Counted from the stretch's first letter, positions 1 through 8,031 are shown. The stretch: 49,364 nt of DNA from an uncultured Pelagibacteraceae bacterium (GCA_902591755.1 CACJBX010000006.1:1-49364); one strand, 5' to 3'. Translations and numbers: made by a program. The notes: a model not told the origin generated them from the sequence alone.

Positions 1-1
1 T

Positions 2-1039
2 TGGTTTCAAAATAATGTTGTTAAAATTATTGATCAAACAAAACTTCCACATAAATTTATTATCAAAGATTTAAAAAATATTTCAGATGCAATTAATGCA
101 ATTAAAACAATGGAGGTAAGAGGTGCCCCCTTAATTGGAGCTACAGCAGCATATGGATTAGTTCTGTCAATTATAGAGAAAAATGACCAAACTTTTCTTA
201 AAAAATCAGCATTAGATCTAATCAATTCAAGGCCTACAGCAATTAATCTAAAGTGGGCGGTAGATAGAATGATTAAGAAACTTTCAGGTGTAAACTCCGA
301 TAAAATTTTAGAGATAGCAATTAATGAAGCCAAAAAAATTTGTGAAGAAGATATAACTTTTTGTCAAAATATTGGGTTAAATGGTTTAAAAATTATTGAG
401 AAAATTTATAATAAAAAAAGAGATACAGTAAATATATTAACACATTGTAATGCAGGTTGGCTTGCAACAATTAATTGGGGTACAGCTACATCTCCTATTT
501 ATCACGCACACAAAAAAGGTATTCCAGTCCATGTTTGGGCAGATGAAACTAGGCCCAGAAACCAAGGAGCAAACTTAACCTCTTACGAGTTAAATGAGGA
601 AGGCATTAAAAATACAATCATTGCAGATAATACAGGTGGGATTTTAATGCAAAGAGGACAAGTTGATTTGTGCATTGTTGGGACAGATCGCACTTTATCT
701 AACGGCGATGTATGTAATAAAGTAGGAACTTATTTAAAAGCTCTTGCCGCAAAAGATAACAATGTCCCATTTTACGTGGCATTACCAAGTTCTACCATAG
801 ACTGGAAAACTAAAAATTTTAAAGATATTCCTATTGAAGAGAGAAATTCGGAAGAATTGTCAAAAATTGAAGGTGTCGACGAGGATGGAAATATAAAAAA
901 AGTACAAATATACCCAGATAAAAGCAGAGCGAAGAATTTGGCATTTGATGTTACGCCAGCAAAATATATAACTGGTTTGATAACAGAAAAAGGTGTTTGT
1001 GAAGCATCAGTAAAAGGATTAAAAAATTTATTTAAATGA
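2..1039 (+). CDS. mtnA: S-methyl-5-thioribose-1-phosphate isomerase MtnA (5' partial)
   Basis: Isomerises 5-methylthioribose-1-phosphate to 5-methylthioribulose-1-phosphate in salvage of methylthioadenosine (MTA), the by-product of spermidine synthesis. The reading frame is open from base 2 and already reads W-F-Q-N-N...I-I-D-Q-T-K-L-P, the usual N-terminal motif of the family, so only a few residues are lost at the window edge; the ATG at 110 is internal. Visible signatures are RGAPLIGATAAYG, the catalytic-cysteine motif THCNAG (around base 440-457) and the catalytic-aspartate region DNTGG...GTDR (around 620-690), followed by NGDVCNKVGTY. The family also contains eIF2B-like proteins and ribose-1,5-bisphosphate isomerases, but the motif set and the aldolase downstream favour MtnA. 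The stop overlaps the next start by four bases (ATGA), suggesting translational coupling. Confidence 0.93.
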   Translation, partial: WFQNNVVKIIDQTKLPHKFIIKDLKNISDAINAIKTMEVRGAPLIGATAAYGLVLSIIEKNDQTFLKKSALDLINSRPTAINLKWAVDRMIKKLSGVNSDKILEIAINEAKKICEEDITFCQNIGLNGLKIIEKIYNKKRDTVNILTHCNAGWLATINWGTATSPIYHAHKKGIPVHVWADETRPRNQGANLTSYELNEEGIKNTIIADNTGGILMQRGQVDLCIVGTDRTLSNGDVCNKVGTYLKALAAKDNNVPFYVALPSSTIDWKTKNFKDIPIEERNSEELSKIEGVDEDGNIKKVQIYPDKSRAKNLAFDVTPAKYITGLITEKGVCEASVKGLKNLFK

Positions 1040-1359
1040 ACCCACTTATTTTATCATTAATTTGTCTTCTATTAGTTGGAGTTTCAGCTAACTGGCTAAG
1101 TATTGTTAAAAGTAATAAAACACTAATTTATCTTTCTTTAGCACCATGCGTTTATATAGCAATTTATGGAATTTATTTAGTTATTGGACCTGTGGATTTG
1201 TATGAAGATGGTTCAAAAAACTTTTTTTTGCAAAACCCTTATGAGAGTGAGCTTCCACCACAGTTTTTGTTATTAAAACTTTATCAGTATATTCTAATTG
1301 GTGTAGGCGTAGTTTTTGGGTATTTATTTTTAAAATATTTAAAAAATTATGGACGTTAA
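1036..1359 (+). CDS. Small three-helix membrane protein between mtnA and the class II aldolase
   Basis: I do not recognise this 107-residue protein. It has a hydrophobic N-terminal segment (about residues 3-21), a second (about 30-52) ending in a Gly/Pro/Asp turn, a polar loop rich in Tyr, Glu and Pro (about 53-78), and a third hydrophobic segment (about 82-101) followed by a basic tail, so it is probably an inner-membrane protein with three helices. Its ATG overlaps the mtnA stop by four bases, and its last 11 bases overlap the start of the aldolase, so all three genes must be read from one message. That placement suggests a role tied to methylthioadenosine salvage, for example transport or export of a product, but nothing in the protein proves it. 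Confidence 0.8.
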   Translation: MNPLILSLICLLLVGVSANWLSIVKSNKTLIYLSLAPCVYIAIYGIYLVIGPVDLYEDGSKNFFLQNPYESELPPQFLLLKLYQYILIGVGVVFGYLFLKYLKNYGR

Positions 1360-1996
1360 AAGCAAAGAAGAAATAATAAAATTTGCCCAAAAACTAAATA
1401 GTACAAATTTATCTCCGTTAAGATCGGGAAATATTTCACTTAAAGCTCAGAATAAAAATGAAGAGGGTTTTTTAATTACTCCATCAGGTAAGAAGTATGA
1501 CAGTCTAAAAGCTGAGGATATTGTCTTTGTGTCTTTAAAAGGAAAATATGACGAAAAAGGTTTACAACCCTCATCTGAGTGGAGATTTCATAAAGATATT
1601 TATTTAAATAAGACTGATGCAAAAGCCGTAGTTCATGCGCATTCACCACACGCAACAGCTGTATCTGCACACAATAAAGATATTCCAGCTTTTCATTACA
1701 TGATAGCTTTAGCTGGGGGAGACAATATAAAGTGTGCAAAGTATGCAACTTTCGGAACACAAGAACTATCAGACAATATTATTGAAGCGTTAAAAAATAG
1801 AAAAGCATGCTTGATGTCTAATCACGGTCAAGTTGCTTATGGGGATGACTTGAACTCAGCTTTCGAACTCGCAGAAGAAGTTGAAAATATTTGCCATCAA
1901 TATATAAATGCAATAAAGTTAGGAGAACCTAAGATTCTTTCATCAAGTGAGATGGATGTAATATTAGAAAAAGTTAAAAACTATAAAAAAGGATAA
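1349..1996 (+). CDS. Class II aldolase, L-fuculose-phosphate aldolase type (candidate 5-methylthioribulose-1-phosphate aldolase)
   Basis: A 215-residue zinc aldolase of the FucA/RhaD/AraD/adducin superfamily. All active-site residues of E. coli FucA are present with a constant four-residue offset: Glu77 (in PSSEWRFH), zinc ligands His96 and His98 (VVHAHSPH) and His159 (MSNHG). The blocks ITPSGKKYDSL, FHYMIALAGG and YATFGTQELS are also FucA-like. The overlap with the mtnA unit and the spermidine synthase next door argue for the MTA shunt, in which a FucA-like enzyme (called Ald2 in described systems) cleaves 5-methylthioribulose-1-phosphate to dihydroxyacetone phosphate and methylthioacetaldehyde. 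The alternative is MtnB dehydratase, which belongs to the same fold; full FucA catalytic conservation makes aldolase activity more likely. No fucose genes are nearby. The ATG at 1349 lies inside the preceding gene. Confidence 0.87.
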   Translation: MDVKSKEEIIKFAQKLNSTNLSPLRSGNISLKAQNKNEEGFLITPSGKKYDSLKAEDIVFVSLKGKYDEKGLQPSSEWRFHKDIYLNKTDAKAVVHAHSPHATAVSAHNKDIPAFHYMIALAGGDNIKCAKYATFGTQELSDNIIEALKNRKACLMSNHGQVAYGDDLNSAFELAEEVENICHQYINAIKLGEPKILSSSEMDVILEKVKNYKKG

Positions 1997-2001
1997 CTTT
2001 T

Positions 2002-3042
2002 ATGACGAAGGTTGGGGAGCACGTCACTTTAGATATTATAGGTACTGAAAAAGAGTACGAGCCAAAGTTCTTTGAAAAACTAGTTTACAAAATATCAAAA
2101 AAAGCAAAAGTAACTGTTTTAGAGATTTCAAAGTATAAGTTCGAACCACAGGGCTTCACTCTTGTGGCTTTACTTGCAGAAAGTCATATTAGCTTTCATA
2201 CTTTCCCAGAAAGAGGAATTATAAGTTTTGATTTTTTTACGTGTGGAAAAGTAAATCCTAATGTTGCCTACGATATTTTAAAAAAAGAAATTAAACATAA
2301 AAGAATTGTTAAAAAAGAGTTTAATAGAGACACTATTAGTTATTACGATGATATTTATAGCTCACCAGGTTTAAAAAAGTATTATATGGTGAAAGATGTT
2401 TTAGAAAACTTTACATCAAAAGTCGGTCAAAATATTGAAATTTTAGATTTAGAACAATTCGGCAAATCTCTTTTCATCGATGGCGAACTTCAGGTGGCAG
2501 AAAATGACGAACATTTGTATAGCTCAACTTTTGTTAACTCTGGTTTAAAACTTAATCCATCAAATGATAAATCTGCAATCATTGGTGGAGGGGATGGAGG
2601 AGTAGCAAGAGAATGTATATCTAAAGGTTTTAAATTAATTGATTGGTATGAATTAGACCCTGAAGTTGTAACAATGTGTGAAAAATATTTATCTAAAGTA
2701 GGTAAGAAAGCAACTACAAAAAATCATGTGCAATGTGTATGGGGAGATGCATTTGAAAGCATTAAATCAGTTGAAGACAACAAGTATGATAAGATCTACG
2801 TAGATCTAAACGATGATCAGTATTGTATTGATTTAGCAGCGAAAAATATAAAATCTTTAAAAAGAATTCTTAAACCTAATGGAACAATAACTGCCCAAGT
2901 TGGAAGTCAAGATAAAAAACCCAAACAAGTTGATAAATGGTTAAATCTTTTTGAAAAAAGTTTTGGTAATACATCTTTAGACAGAGTGTATATCCCAAGC
3001 TTTGATTGTTCTTGGAATTTTGCATCTTCTCTAAATAAATAA
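2002..3042 (+). CDS. speD-speE: Fused S-adenosylmethionine decarboxylase-spermidine synthase (SpeD-SpeE)
   Basis: One 346-residue chain joins two polyamine enzymes. Residues 1 to about 110 are a bacterial SpeD proenzyme: the self-cleavage site is LLAE60|S61HISFHTFPE, Ser61 would become the pyruvoyl group, and His66 and Cys81 (FDFFTCGK) fit the spacing of the catalytic His and Cys in the Thermotoga-type enzyme. Residues of about 115-346 are an aminopropyltransferase: IDGELQVAENDEHLY, the nucleotide-binding GGGDGG at 195-200, then ELDPEVV and a DLNDDQY segment where typical enzymes have D-x-x-D-P. The product pair is spermidine (or a related polyamine) and MTA, which links it to mtnA and the aldolase just upstream on the same strand (five-base gap). 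The stop abuts the convergent DUF6165 gene with no spacer. In most bacteria speD and speE are separate genes. Confidence 0.93.
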   Translation: MTKVGEHVTLDIIGTEKEYEPKFFEKLVYKISKKAKVTVLEISKYKFEPQGFTLVALLAESHISFHTFPERGIISFDFFTCGKVNPNVAYDILKKEIKHKRIVKKEFNRDTISYYDDIYSSPGLKKYYMVKDVLENFTSKVGQNIEILDLEQFGKSLFIDGELQVAENDEHLYSSTFVNSGLKLNPSNDKSAIIGGGDGGVARECISKGFKLIDWYELDPEVVTMCEKYLSKVGKKATTKNHVQCVWGDAFESIKSVEDNKYDKIYVDLNDDQYCIDLAAKNIKSLKRILKPNGTITAQVGSQDKKPKQVDKWLNLFEKSFGNTSLDRVYIPSFDCSWNFASSLNK

Positions 3043-3432
3043 TTAATATTTAGTATACTCTTTAATCTCTTTGATTTTTGATCCGGTGTGATTATTAATT
3101 TCTAATTTAATATTTGCACGTTTGTCGTTCAAGAAGTGTATCTCTCTTGATAATAAAATGAAATGATCATCAAATTTTGAATCTTTTTCGCATTGTCTTT
3201 TATTATCTTCAATATCCCACAGTTTAGCATTTATTTCTTTTAATTCAGAGAAAAGACTCTTAATCTTTTCATCAACTTTCACATTTTTATCATATTGTTT
3301 CTTTAAAGAATCATATTCTAAATTTATGAATTTTAATTTTTCTGCGTCTTTGATTTTGTCTTTTTTGATTTCTAGGATAGTTAATTTATCTAATAACTCA
3401 CCAACAGATACTTCAACTAATATTTTATTCAT
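3043..3432 (-). CDS. DUF6165 family coiled-coil protein
   Basis: A 129-residue soluble protein that I assign to DUF6165 from its opening VEVSVGELLDKLTILEIKKDKI and its length. It is highly charged, with many Lys and Glu and a heptad-like pattern through residues 20-110, so it is probably helical and partly coiled coil. No catalytic motif is visible and the function of the family is unknown. It is divergent from a GT9 glycosyltransferase with 32 bases between start codons, and this family is often found near glycan or tetratricopeptide genes, so a link to surface-sugar assembly is possible but inferred. A TATAAA lies five bases upstream of the ATG on the minus strand. Confidence 0.8.
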   Translation of the reverse strand: MNKILVEVSVGELLDKLTILEIKKDKIKDAEKLKFINLEYDSLKKQYDKNVKVDEKIKSLFSELKEINAKLWDIEDNKRQCEKDSKFDDHFILLSREIHFLNDKRANIKLEINNHTGSKIKEIKEYTKY

Positions 3433-3464
3433 AAAATTTTATAGTGTGATAAATTGTTAAAAAT

Positions 3465-4394
3465 ATGTCTAATATATTAATCATAAAGCACGGATCACTA
3501 GGAGATATAGCTCAAGCAAGTGGGGCAATTCAAGATATTTATGATAACCATAAAGATGATTTTATTTATTTATTAACATCTCACGTATATTCAGATCTTT
3601 TCAAAAAAAATCCCAATATTAAAGAAGTAATTGTCGATAAAAGATTATCTAGGTTTAATTTGATCTATCTTTTTTCTTTAATGAAAAAAATTAAACAACA
3701 TAAGTTTACAAAGGTCTACGATCTACAGAATTCCTCAAGGTCTTCATTTTATAAAAGAATTTTATTTCCTAATTTAGGATCTTATAAATGGTCTTCTTCT
3801 GAAACTACTCTTCCAGCAAATGAAACTAAAAAAGAATTTGATAAAAAACCAGTACTAGAAAGATTTGATCACCAATTAAAGATATCTGGTTTAAAAACAT
3901 TTCACACTTTAAAGCCAGATTTTTCTTGGGGTTGTTCTAATATCGATAAACTTATTTCTAAATATAATTTATCTGATTATATATTGTTATTTCCATTCTG
4001 CTCTGAACATTTACAGCAAAAGAAATGGCCATATTACGATCAATTAATAAAACTTATAAAACAAAATCATCCTAATCTAAAAATAGTGATAGCTCCTGGT
4101 CCTGATGAAATAGAAAAAGCCAAAAAGTTAGATGCTGTTTCTATTCTTAAAGAAGATAAAGCTATTTCTATTTCGGAACTTGCAGGATTAATAAAGAGAA
4201 GTAAATTTGTTGTTGCTAATGATACAGGTCCTGCACATATGGCAGCACATTTAAATGTTAAAGGTCTGTCGTTGTTTGGAAGTCATACGACAGCTTATAA
4301 AGTAAGTATTGAAAGAGAAAACTTTAAAGCAATACAAGTAAGTAATTTAAAAAACTTGAGTGCGGAGAAAGTTTTTGAAAGATTAGATCTTTAA
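3465..4394 (+). CDS. Glycosyltransferase family 9 (heptosyltransferase-like)
   Basis: A 309-residue GT-B enzyme of the ADP-heptose:LPS heptosyltransferase family. It opens with the family motif ILIIKHGSLGDIAQASGAI (the acceptor-site Gly-Asp loop) and has the C-terminal donor-binding block VVANDTGPAHMAAHLNVKGLSLFG near residues 250-275. It would transfer a sugar to the lipid A-core on the cytoplasmic face of the inner membrane. It is slightly shorter than typical WaaC or WaaF (about 320-350) and the exact donor cannot be told from sequence. Its last 12 bases overlap the 3' end of the convergent glycosyltransferase, and it is divergent from the DUF6165 gene. Confidence 0.87.
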   Translation: MSNILIIKHGSLGDIAQASGAIQDIYDNHKDDFIYLLTSHVYSDLFKKNPNIKEVIVDKRLSRFNLIYLFSLMKKIKQHKFTKVYDLQNSSRSSFYKRILFPNLGSYKWSSSETTLPANETKKEFDKKPVLERFDHQLKISGLKTFHTLKPDFSWGCSNIDKLISKYNLSDYILLFPFCSEHLQQKKWPYYDQLIKLIKQNHPNLKIVIAPGPDEIEKAKKLDAVSILKEDKAISISELAGLIKRSKFVVANDTGPAHMAAHLNVKGLSLFGSHTTAYKVSIERENFKAIQVSNLKNLSAEKVFERLDL

Positions 4395-5471
4395 AATTTC
4401 TAAATATTTTTTTAAGATTTCTGGCCAAAGAAATTTTTTTGCATTTTCTTCTGCATTTTTTCCCAAAACCTTAAATTTATTATTCTGCAATATATCAACT
4501 AAACTTTGATAGATTTCATCTAAATTGTTTCCATCACAAAGTAGGCCAGTTTCATTATTGACAATAGCGTCGGATGCACCACCAGCCTTTCCACCAATTG
4601 ATGGAACTCCATATTGAGCAGCTTCAACATACACAATTCCAAATCCCTCTACAGATTTTTTATAAGAAATCGATGGCATAACAAAAACATTTGAATTTTT
4701 TAAGTAAGAGTTTTTTTCATCTTTAGATAAATTTTTAAAAAACAAAACATTACTCTCAAGTTTTAATTCTTTAATAAGTTTTTTCTGAGATTCCAAAGTA
4801 TCGCCTTGACCAATACAAATATAAATTATGTTTGGGTAAATTTCTTTCAAATTTCTCAAAGACATAATTATTTTTTCATGATTTTTTCTTTTATCAAATC
4901 TAGCAACAGTAATTAGTCTTGGCTCTTTTCCTTCAAGTTTCTTTAATATTTTTTCATCTACTTTTGGATTTACTTCCTCTCTTGGAAATACACCTGGGTT
5001 AATAACTTTGATTTTTTCCTCATTAACACCAATTTCAACACCCAGGTTTTTTGTAAAGTTTGAATTTGCAATGATATGATCGCAGTTGTTTAACACTCTA
5101 ACAACTCTTTTATTTAAAAAAGAATCTTTTTTATGATTTATCTCTTTAGAGTGAATAAGACATGTTTTTCTTATTTTGGTATTTATATTTTCTAAACTTT
5201 TCCAGTGATCAGAGATGATATTTTTTACTTTAGTGTTTTTTTGGAGGTAATTATTAATTAATGAAGCTTTTCTAAATTTTCTAAAGATTTTTGGCCCTCC
5301 GACTCTTTCAATTGAAAATGATAAATCTTCATCAAATTTATCCTGCTGATAGTGTTCATCAGCAAACACCTTAACCATCATATGTTCCGACAGTGATTTT
5401 GTAAGGCCAAACATAAGATTTTGCATACCTCCAACATCAGGTGGAAAATTTCTTGTGATAATTAAATTCAT
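4383..5471 (-). CDS. GT4-type glycosyltransferase
   Basis: A 362-residue retaining GT-B glycosyltransferase. The N-terminal half starts IITRNFPPDVGGMQNLMFGL, the GGM loop of the family. The C-terminal half has VARFDKRKNHEKII, which begins the donor domain, and the E-x7-E signature in EGFGIVYVE followed by YGVPSIGGKAGGASDAI and ETGLLCDG, which bind the nucleotide sugar. It probably builds a lipid-linked or surface glycan together with the convergent GT9 enzyme, with which it shares 12 bases at the 3' ends. Its ATG overlaps the stop of the upstream thioredoxin-like gene by one base, so the two are likely co-transcribed. Donor and acceptor are not predictable. Confidence 0.9.
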   Translation of the reverse strand: MNLIITRNFPPDVGGMQNLMFGLTKSLSEHMMVKVFADEHYQQDKFDEDLSFSIERVGGPKIFRKFRKASLINNYLQKNTKVKNIISDHWKSLENINTKIRKTCLIHSKEINHKKDSFLNKRVVRVLNNCDHIIANSNFTKNLGVEIGVNEEKIKVINPGVFPREEVNPKVDEKILKKLEGKEPRLITVARFDKRKNHEKIIMSLRNLKEIYPNIIYICIGQGDTLESQKKLIKELKLESNVLFFKNLSKDEKNSYLKNSNVFVMPSISYKKSVEGFGIVYVEAAQYGVPSIGGKAGGASDAIVNNETGLLCDGNNLDEIYQSLVDILQNNKFKVLGKNAEENAKKFLWPEILKKYLEILKI

Positions 5472-6025
5472 TATTTAAACCATTTTATACTGCATCCCAT
5501 ACTAGGATATTGTTCTTTTGGACCTTGTTGAGTTTTGGCAATTAGCTTCATTGATTTAAGCAACTCACTGTCTCCAGTTCCGACAGGTTTTAAATCATTT
5601 AATTCTCTTATTCTTCCTCTGTAATTGAGTTCAAGGTTTTTGTTGTAACCAAAGAAGTCTGGAGTACAAACTGCATCATATTTTTTTGCGATTTCTTGAG
5701 TTTCATCAATTAAATAGGGAAATGAAAAGTTATATCTATCAGAAAACTTTTTCATATTCTCAAAAGAATCTTCAGGATAGTTTTTGGTATCATTTGACAT
5801 TATCGCAACTGAGTTAATGCCATCTTCTTTAAGTTTTGCACAATCATCTGCAAGCTCTTTAATTATAGCTTTTACATAAGGGCAATGATTGCAAATAAAC
5901 ATTATCAAAGTTCCATTATCACCTTTGACATCATTTAATGTTAATAATTCCCCATTAATTGATTTAAGCTTAAAATCTATTGCATTAAGACCGAAATCAC
6001 ATATTGGAGTTTTTAAAAGCGCCAT
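5471..6025 (-). CDS. Thioredoxin-like AhpC/TSA family protein
   Basis: A 184-residue protein of the thioredoxin-fold PRX-like group. Its redox motif is C45-N-H-C48 in IMFICNHCPYVKAI, and it keeps the later blocks AIMSNDTKNYPEDSFENM, YDAVCTPDFFGY (a further Cys before a cis-Pro-like site) and a conserved tail. No signal peptide is visible, so it should be cytoplasmic. The family is predicted to act in thiol redox or peroxide defence but its substrate is poorly known. Its start is divergent from the gamma carbonic anhydrase-like gene with only 17 bases between start codons, and its stop overlaps the following glycosyltransferase start. Confidence 0.86.
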   Translation of the reverse strand: MALLKTPICDFGLNAIDFKLKSINGELLTLNDVKGDNGTLIMFICNHCPYVKAIIKELADDCAKLKEDGINSVAIMSNDTKNYPEDSFENMKKFSDRYNFSFPYLIDETQEIAKKYDAVCTPDFFGYNKNLELNYRGRIRELNDLKPVGTGDSELLKSMKLIAKTQQGPKEQYPSMGCSIKWFK

Positions 6026-6042
6026 GTTAGAATATATAAATT

Positions 6043-6555
6043 ATGTTTTACGATTTGGAAAATAAAAAACCAAAAAACTCTGGCGAAAATTGGGTAGCCC
6101 CCAATGCTGTTATTATTGGTGATGTAACATTAGATAAAAATACAAGTGTTTGGTTTAATGCAACCTTAAGAGGTGACATTGAAAATATTCACATAGGTGA
6201 GGGCTCAAACGTGCAAGATGGCTGTGTGTTACACACTGATCCAGGTTGTCCTTTAAAAGTTGGAAAAAATGTAACCATTGGACATTTGGTGATGCTTCAT
6301 GGATGCACAATTGATGACAATAGTTTAATTGGGATTGGTGCTGTGATCCTTAACAAAGCAAAGATAGGAAAAAACTGTATCATAGGCGCCAAAGCTTTGA
6401 TTACAGAAAATAAAGAGATACCGGATAACTCTTTAGTTGTAGGATCTCCAGGAAAAATTATTAGACAAGTAACCGAAGAAGAAAAAAAAGCAGTGTTTGA
6501 AAACACAAAACACTATCAAGAGAATTGGAAAAAATATTCTAAATCAATTTTTTAA
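6043..6555 (+). CDS. Gamma carbonic anhydrase-like protein (YrdA/CaiE/PaaY family)
   Basis: A 170-residue left-handed beta-helix protein with repeated hexapeptide blocks (for example VIIGDVTL, NIHIGEGSN, LKVGKNVTIG). Metal ligands fit the gamma-CA pattern: His64 (VLHTD), His81 (IGHLV) and His86 (LHGCT). The family forms trimers with zinc or iron between subunits; some members hydrate CO2 while others (PaaY) are thioesterases, so activity is uncertain. A TATAAA-like element at 6035-6040 is only two bases from the ATG and the divergent neighbour begins 17 bases away, so the promoter must overlap neighbouring coding sequence. The last four bases overlap the convergent flavoprotein gene. Confidence 0.88.
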   Translation: MFYDLENKKPKNSGENWVAPNAVIIGDVTLDKNTSVWFNATLRGDIENIHIGEGSNVQDGCVLHTDPGCPLKVGKNVTIGHLVMLHGCTIDDNSLIGIGAVILNKAKIGKNCIIGAKALITENKEIPDNSLVVGSPGKIIRQVTEEEKKAVFENTKHYQENWKKYSKSIF

Positions 6556-7151
6556 GGAATTAACCAAGTATCTTTATTACTTTCTAAATCAAATTTTGCT
6601 CTTCGATGGCCTTTAGCAGCAAGATATAACCACTCAATAGATTTTATTTTACATTGAATTACAGTGAAGTTTTTATAACCTTCTTCACTTTGTTCCTTTG
6701 TATAATCAAAATTATCTAATTCAGGTTTTAGTCCTGATGTTGGAACATCAGACTCTGTTCCTGGACCATTATCAACCAAATAACATTTCCGGCTAATATG
6801 TTGAGTTTTTTCCCAAGAATTCTTCGTAATGTCGTTCTTGTGATTGATAACACAGTTTACTTTAAGTCGAACCTGAATTTTTTCATCCTTATCGTAAAAT
6901 ACAAGAGCAGCGTTGGGATTATTTTTAAGTAATTCTATTTTATCTGATCTAATATCACTATGGAATTGAACTAGATTGTTTTGTTGATCTGACTTTCTTA
7001 AAACAACAATTCTTCCATCTACATCGTTATTATGACCACATATAAAAGTTGGAATTCTAAATTGAGAACTTCTATTCGTCACTGCATCATCTAGCATTGA
7101 CCAGATTTTCTTCTTTATCTCTGTGAAGTCTTCATAGTACGCAGGCTGCAT
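6552..7151 (-). CDS. Pyridoxamine 5'-phosphate oxidase-like FMN-binding protein
   Basis: A 199-residue split-barrel flavoprotein. Recognisable blocks are FRIPTFICGHNNDVDGRIVVLRK (substrate/FMN strand), FHSDIRSDKIELLKNNPNAALVFYD (the FMN-phosphate binding stretch seen in PdxH relatives) and the C-terminal IEWLYLAAKGHRRAKF. It resembles the Alr4036-type group more than true PdxH, whose C-terminal arginine motif is not seen, so oxidation of pyridoxamine phosphate should not be assumed. It lies four bases after the start-distal end of the dehydrogenase gene on the same strand and is probably co-transcribed with it; its 3' end overlaps the gamma-CA gene by four bases. Confidence 0.82.
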   Translation of the reverse strand: MQPAYYEDFTEIKKKIWSMLDDAVTNRSSQFRIPTFICGHNNDVDGRIVVLRKSDQQNNLVQFHSDIRSDKIELLKNNPNAALVFYDKDEKIQVRLKVNCVINHKNDITKNSWEKTQHISRKCYLVDNGPGTESDVPTSGLKPELDNFDYTKEQSEEGYKNFTVIQCKIKSIEWLYLAAKGHRRAKFDLESNKDTWLIP

Positions 7152-7155
7152 ACTT

Positions 7156-8025
7156 TTACTTTCTAAATCTTTTTATTAAGCTTGAAGTATCCCATCTTTT
7201 ACCACCCATGTCTTGAACTTCAGCATAATACTTATCAATTATTTCTGTGATCGGTAATAGTGATCCATTATTTTTTGCTTCTTCCATTGCAATTTTAAGA
7301 TCTTTTCTCATCCAATCCACAGCAAATCCAAAATCAAATTTATCTTCTAACATTGTTTTATATCGGTTCTCCATTTGCCAAGATTGTGCAGCGCCTTTTG
7401 AAATAACTTCAATAACATCTTCCATGTTTAATCCTGCTTTTTGACCGAAGTTAATTGCTTCAGATAATCCTTGCACTAATCCTGCAATACAAATTTGATT
7501 AACCATCTTTGCTAATTGACCTGAACCTGATTTACCTAACAACTTTACTTTTTTACTGTAACAATCAATTTTATCTAATGCTTTATCAAAATCCTCTTGA
7601 TCTCCACCAACCATAACAGTTAATGCTCCATTCTCAGCACCTGCCTGACCCCCAGATACGGGTGCATCTAAAAAACCAAAACCATTTTTTTTTGCGTGTG
7701 AATAAATTTCTCTTGCTATTGTTGCAGAAGCAGTTGTGTTATCAATATATACTGCTCCTTTTTTTATTGATTTGAATATTCCATTTTCTCCAAATGTAAC
7801 TTCTCTTAGATCGTTATCGTTTCCTACACATGTAAAAACATAATCAGCATCTTTTGCGGCATCTTTAGGGGTGTCAGCTTTTTTTCCTTTGAAATCTTTC
7901 AGCCATTTGTCAGCTTTAGCTCCTGTTCTATTATAAACAGTTACATTGTGTCCACCTTTTGATATATATCCAGCCATGGGATATCCCATTACACCAAGAC
8001 CAATGAAAGCAACGTTACAAGACAT
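7156..8025 (-). CDS. NAD(P)-dependent beta-hydroxyacid dehydrogenase (3-hydroxyisobutyrate dehydrogenase family)
   Basis: A 289-residue dehydrogenase with the Rossmann motif GLGVMGYPMAGYI at residues 9-21, the substrate-binding DAPVSGGQAGAENGALTVMVGG (about 120-141) and catalytic Lys173 with Asn176 in GQLAKMVNQI. The C-terminal helical domain has the DLKIAMEEAKNNG motif of the family. Substrates of relatives include 3-hydroxyisobutyrate, tartronate semialdehyde and succinic semialdehyde, and the choice cannot be made here. The start is fixed because the dinucleotide motif begins at residue 6. Only six bases separate this start codon from that of the divergent MFS gene, a striking arrangement. 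Confidence 0.9.
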   Translation of the reverse strand: MSCNVAFIGLGVMGYPMAGYISKGGHNVTVYNRTGAKADKWLKDFKGKKADTPKDAAKDADYVFTCVGNDNDLREVTFGENGIFKSIKKGAVYIDNTTASATIAREIYSHAKKNGFGFLDAPVSGGQAGAENGALTVMVGGDQEDFDKALDKIDCYSKKVKLLGKSGSGQLAKMVNQICIAGLVQGLSEAINFGQKAGLNMEDVIEVISKGAAQSWQMENRYKTMLEDKFDFGFAVDWMRKDLKIAMEEAKNNGSLLPITEIIDKYYAEVQDMGGKRWDTSSLIKRFRK

Positions 8026-8031
8026 AATTTA

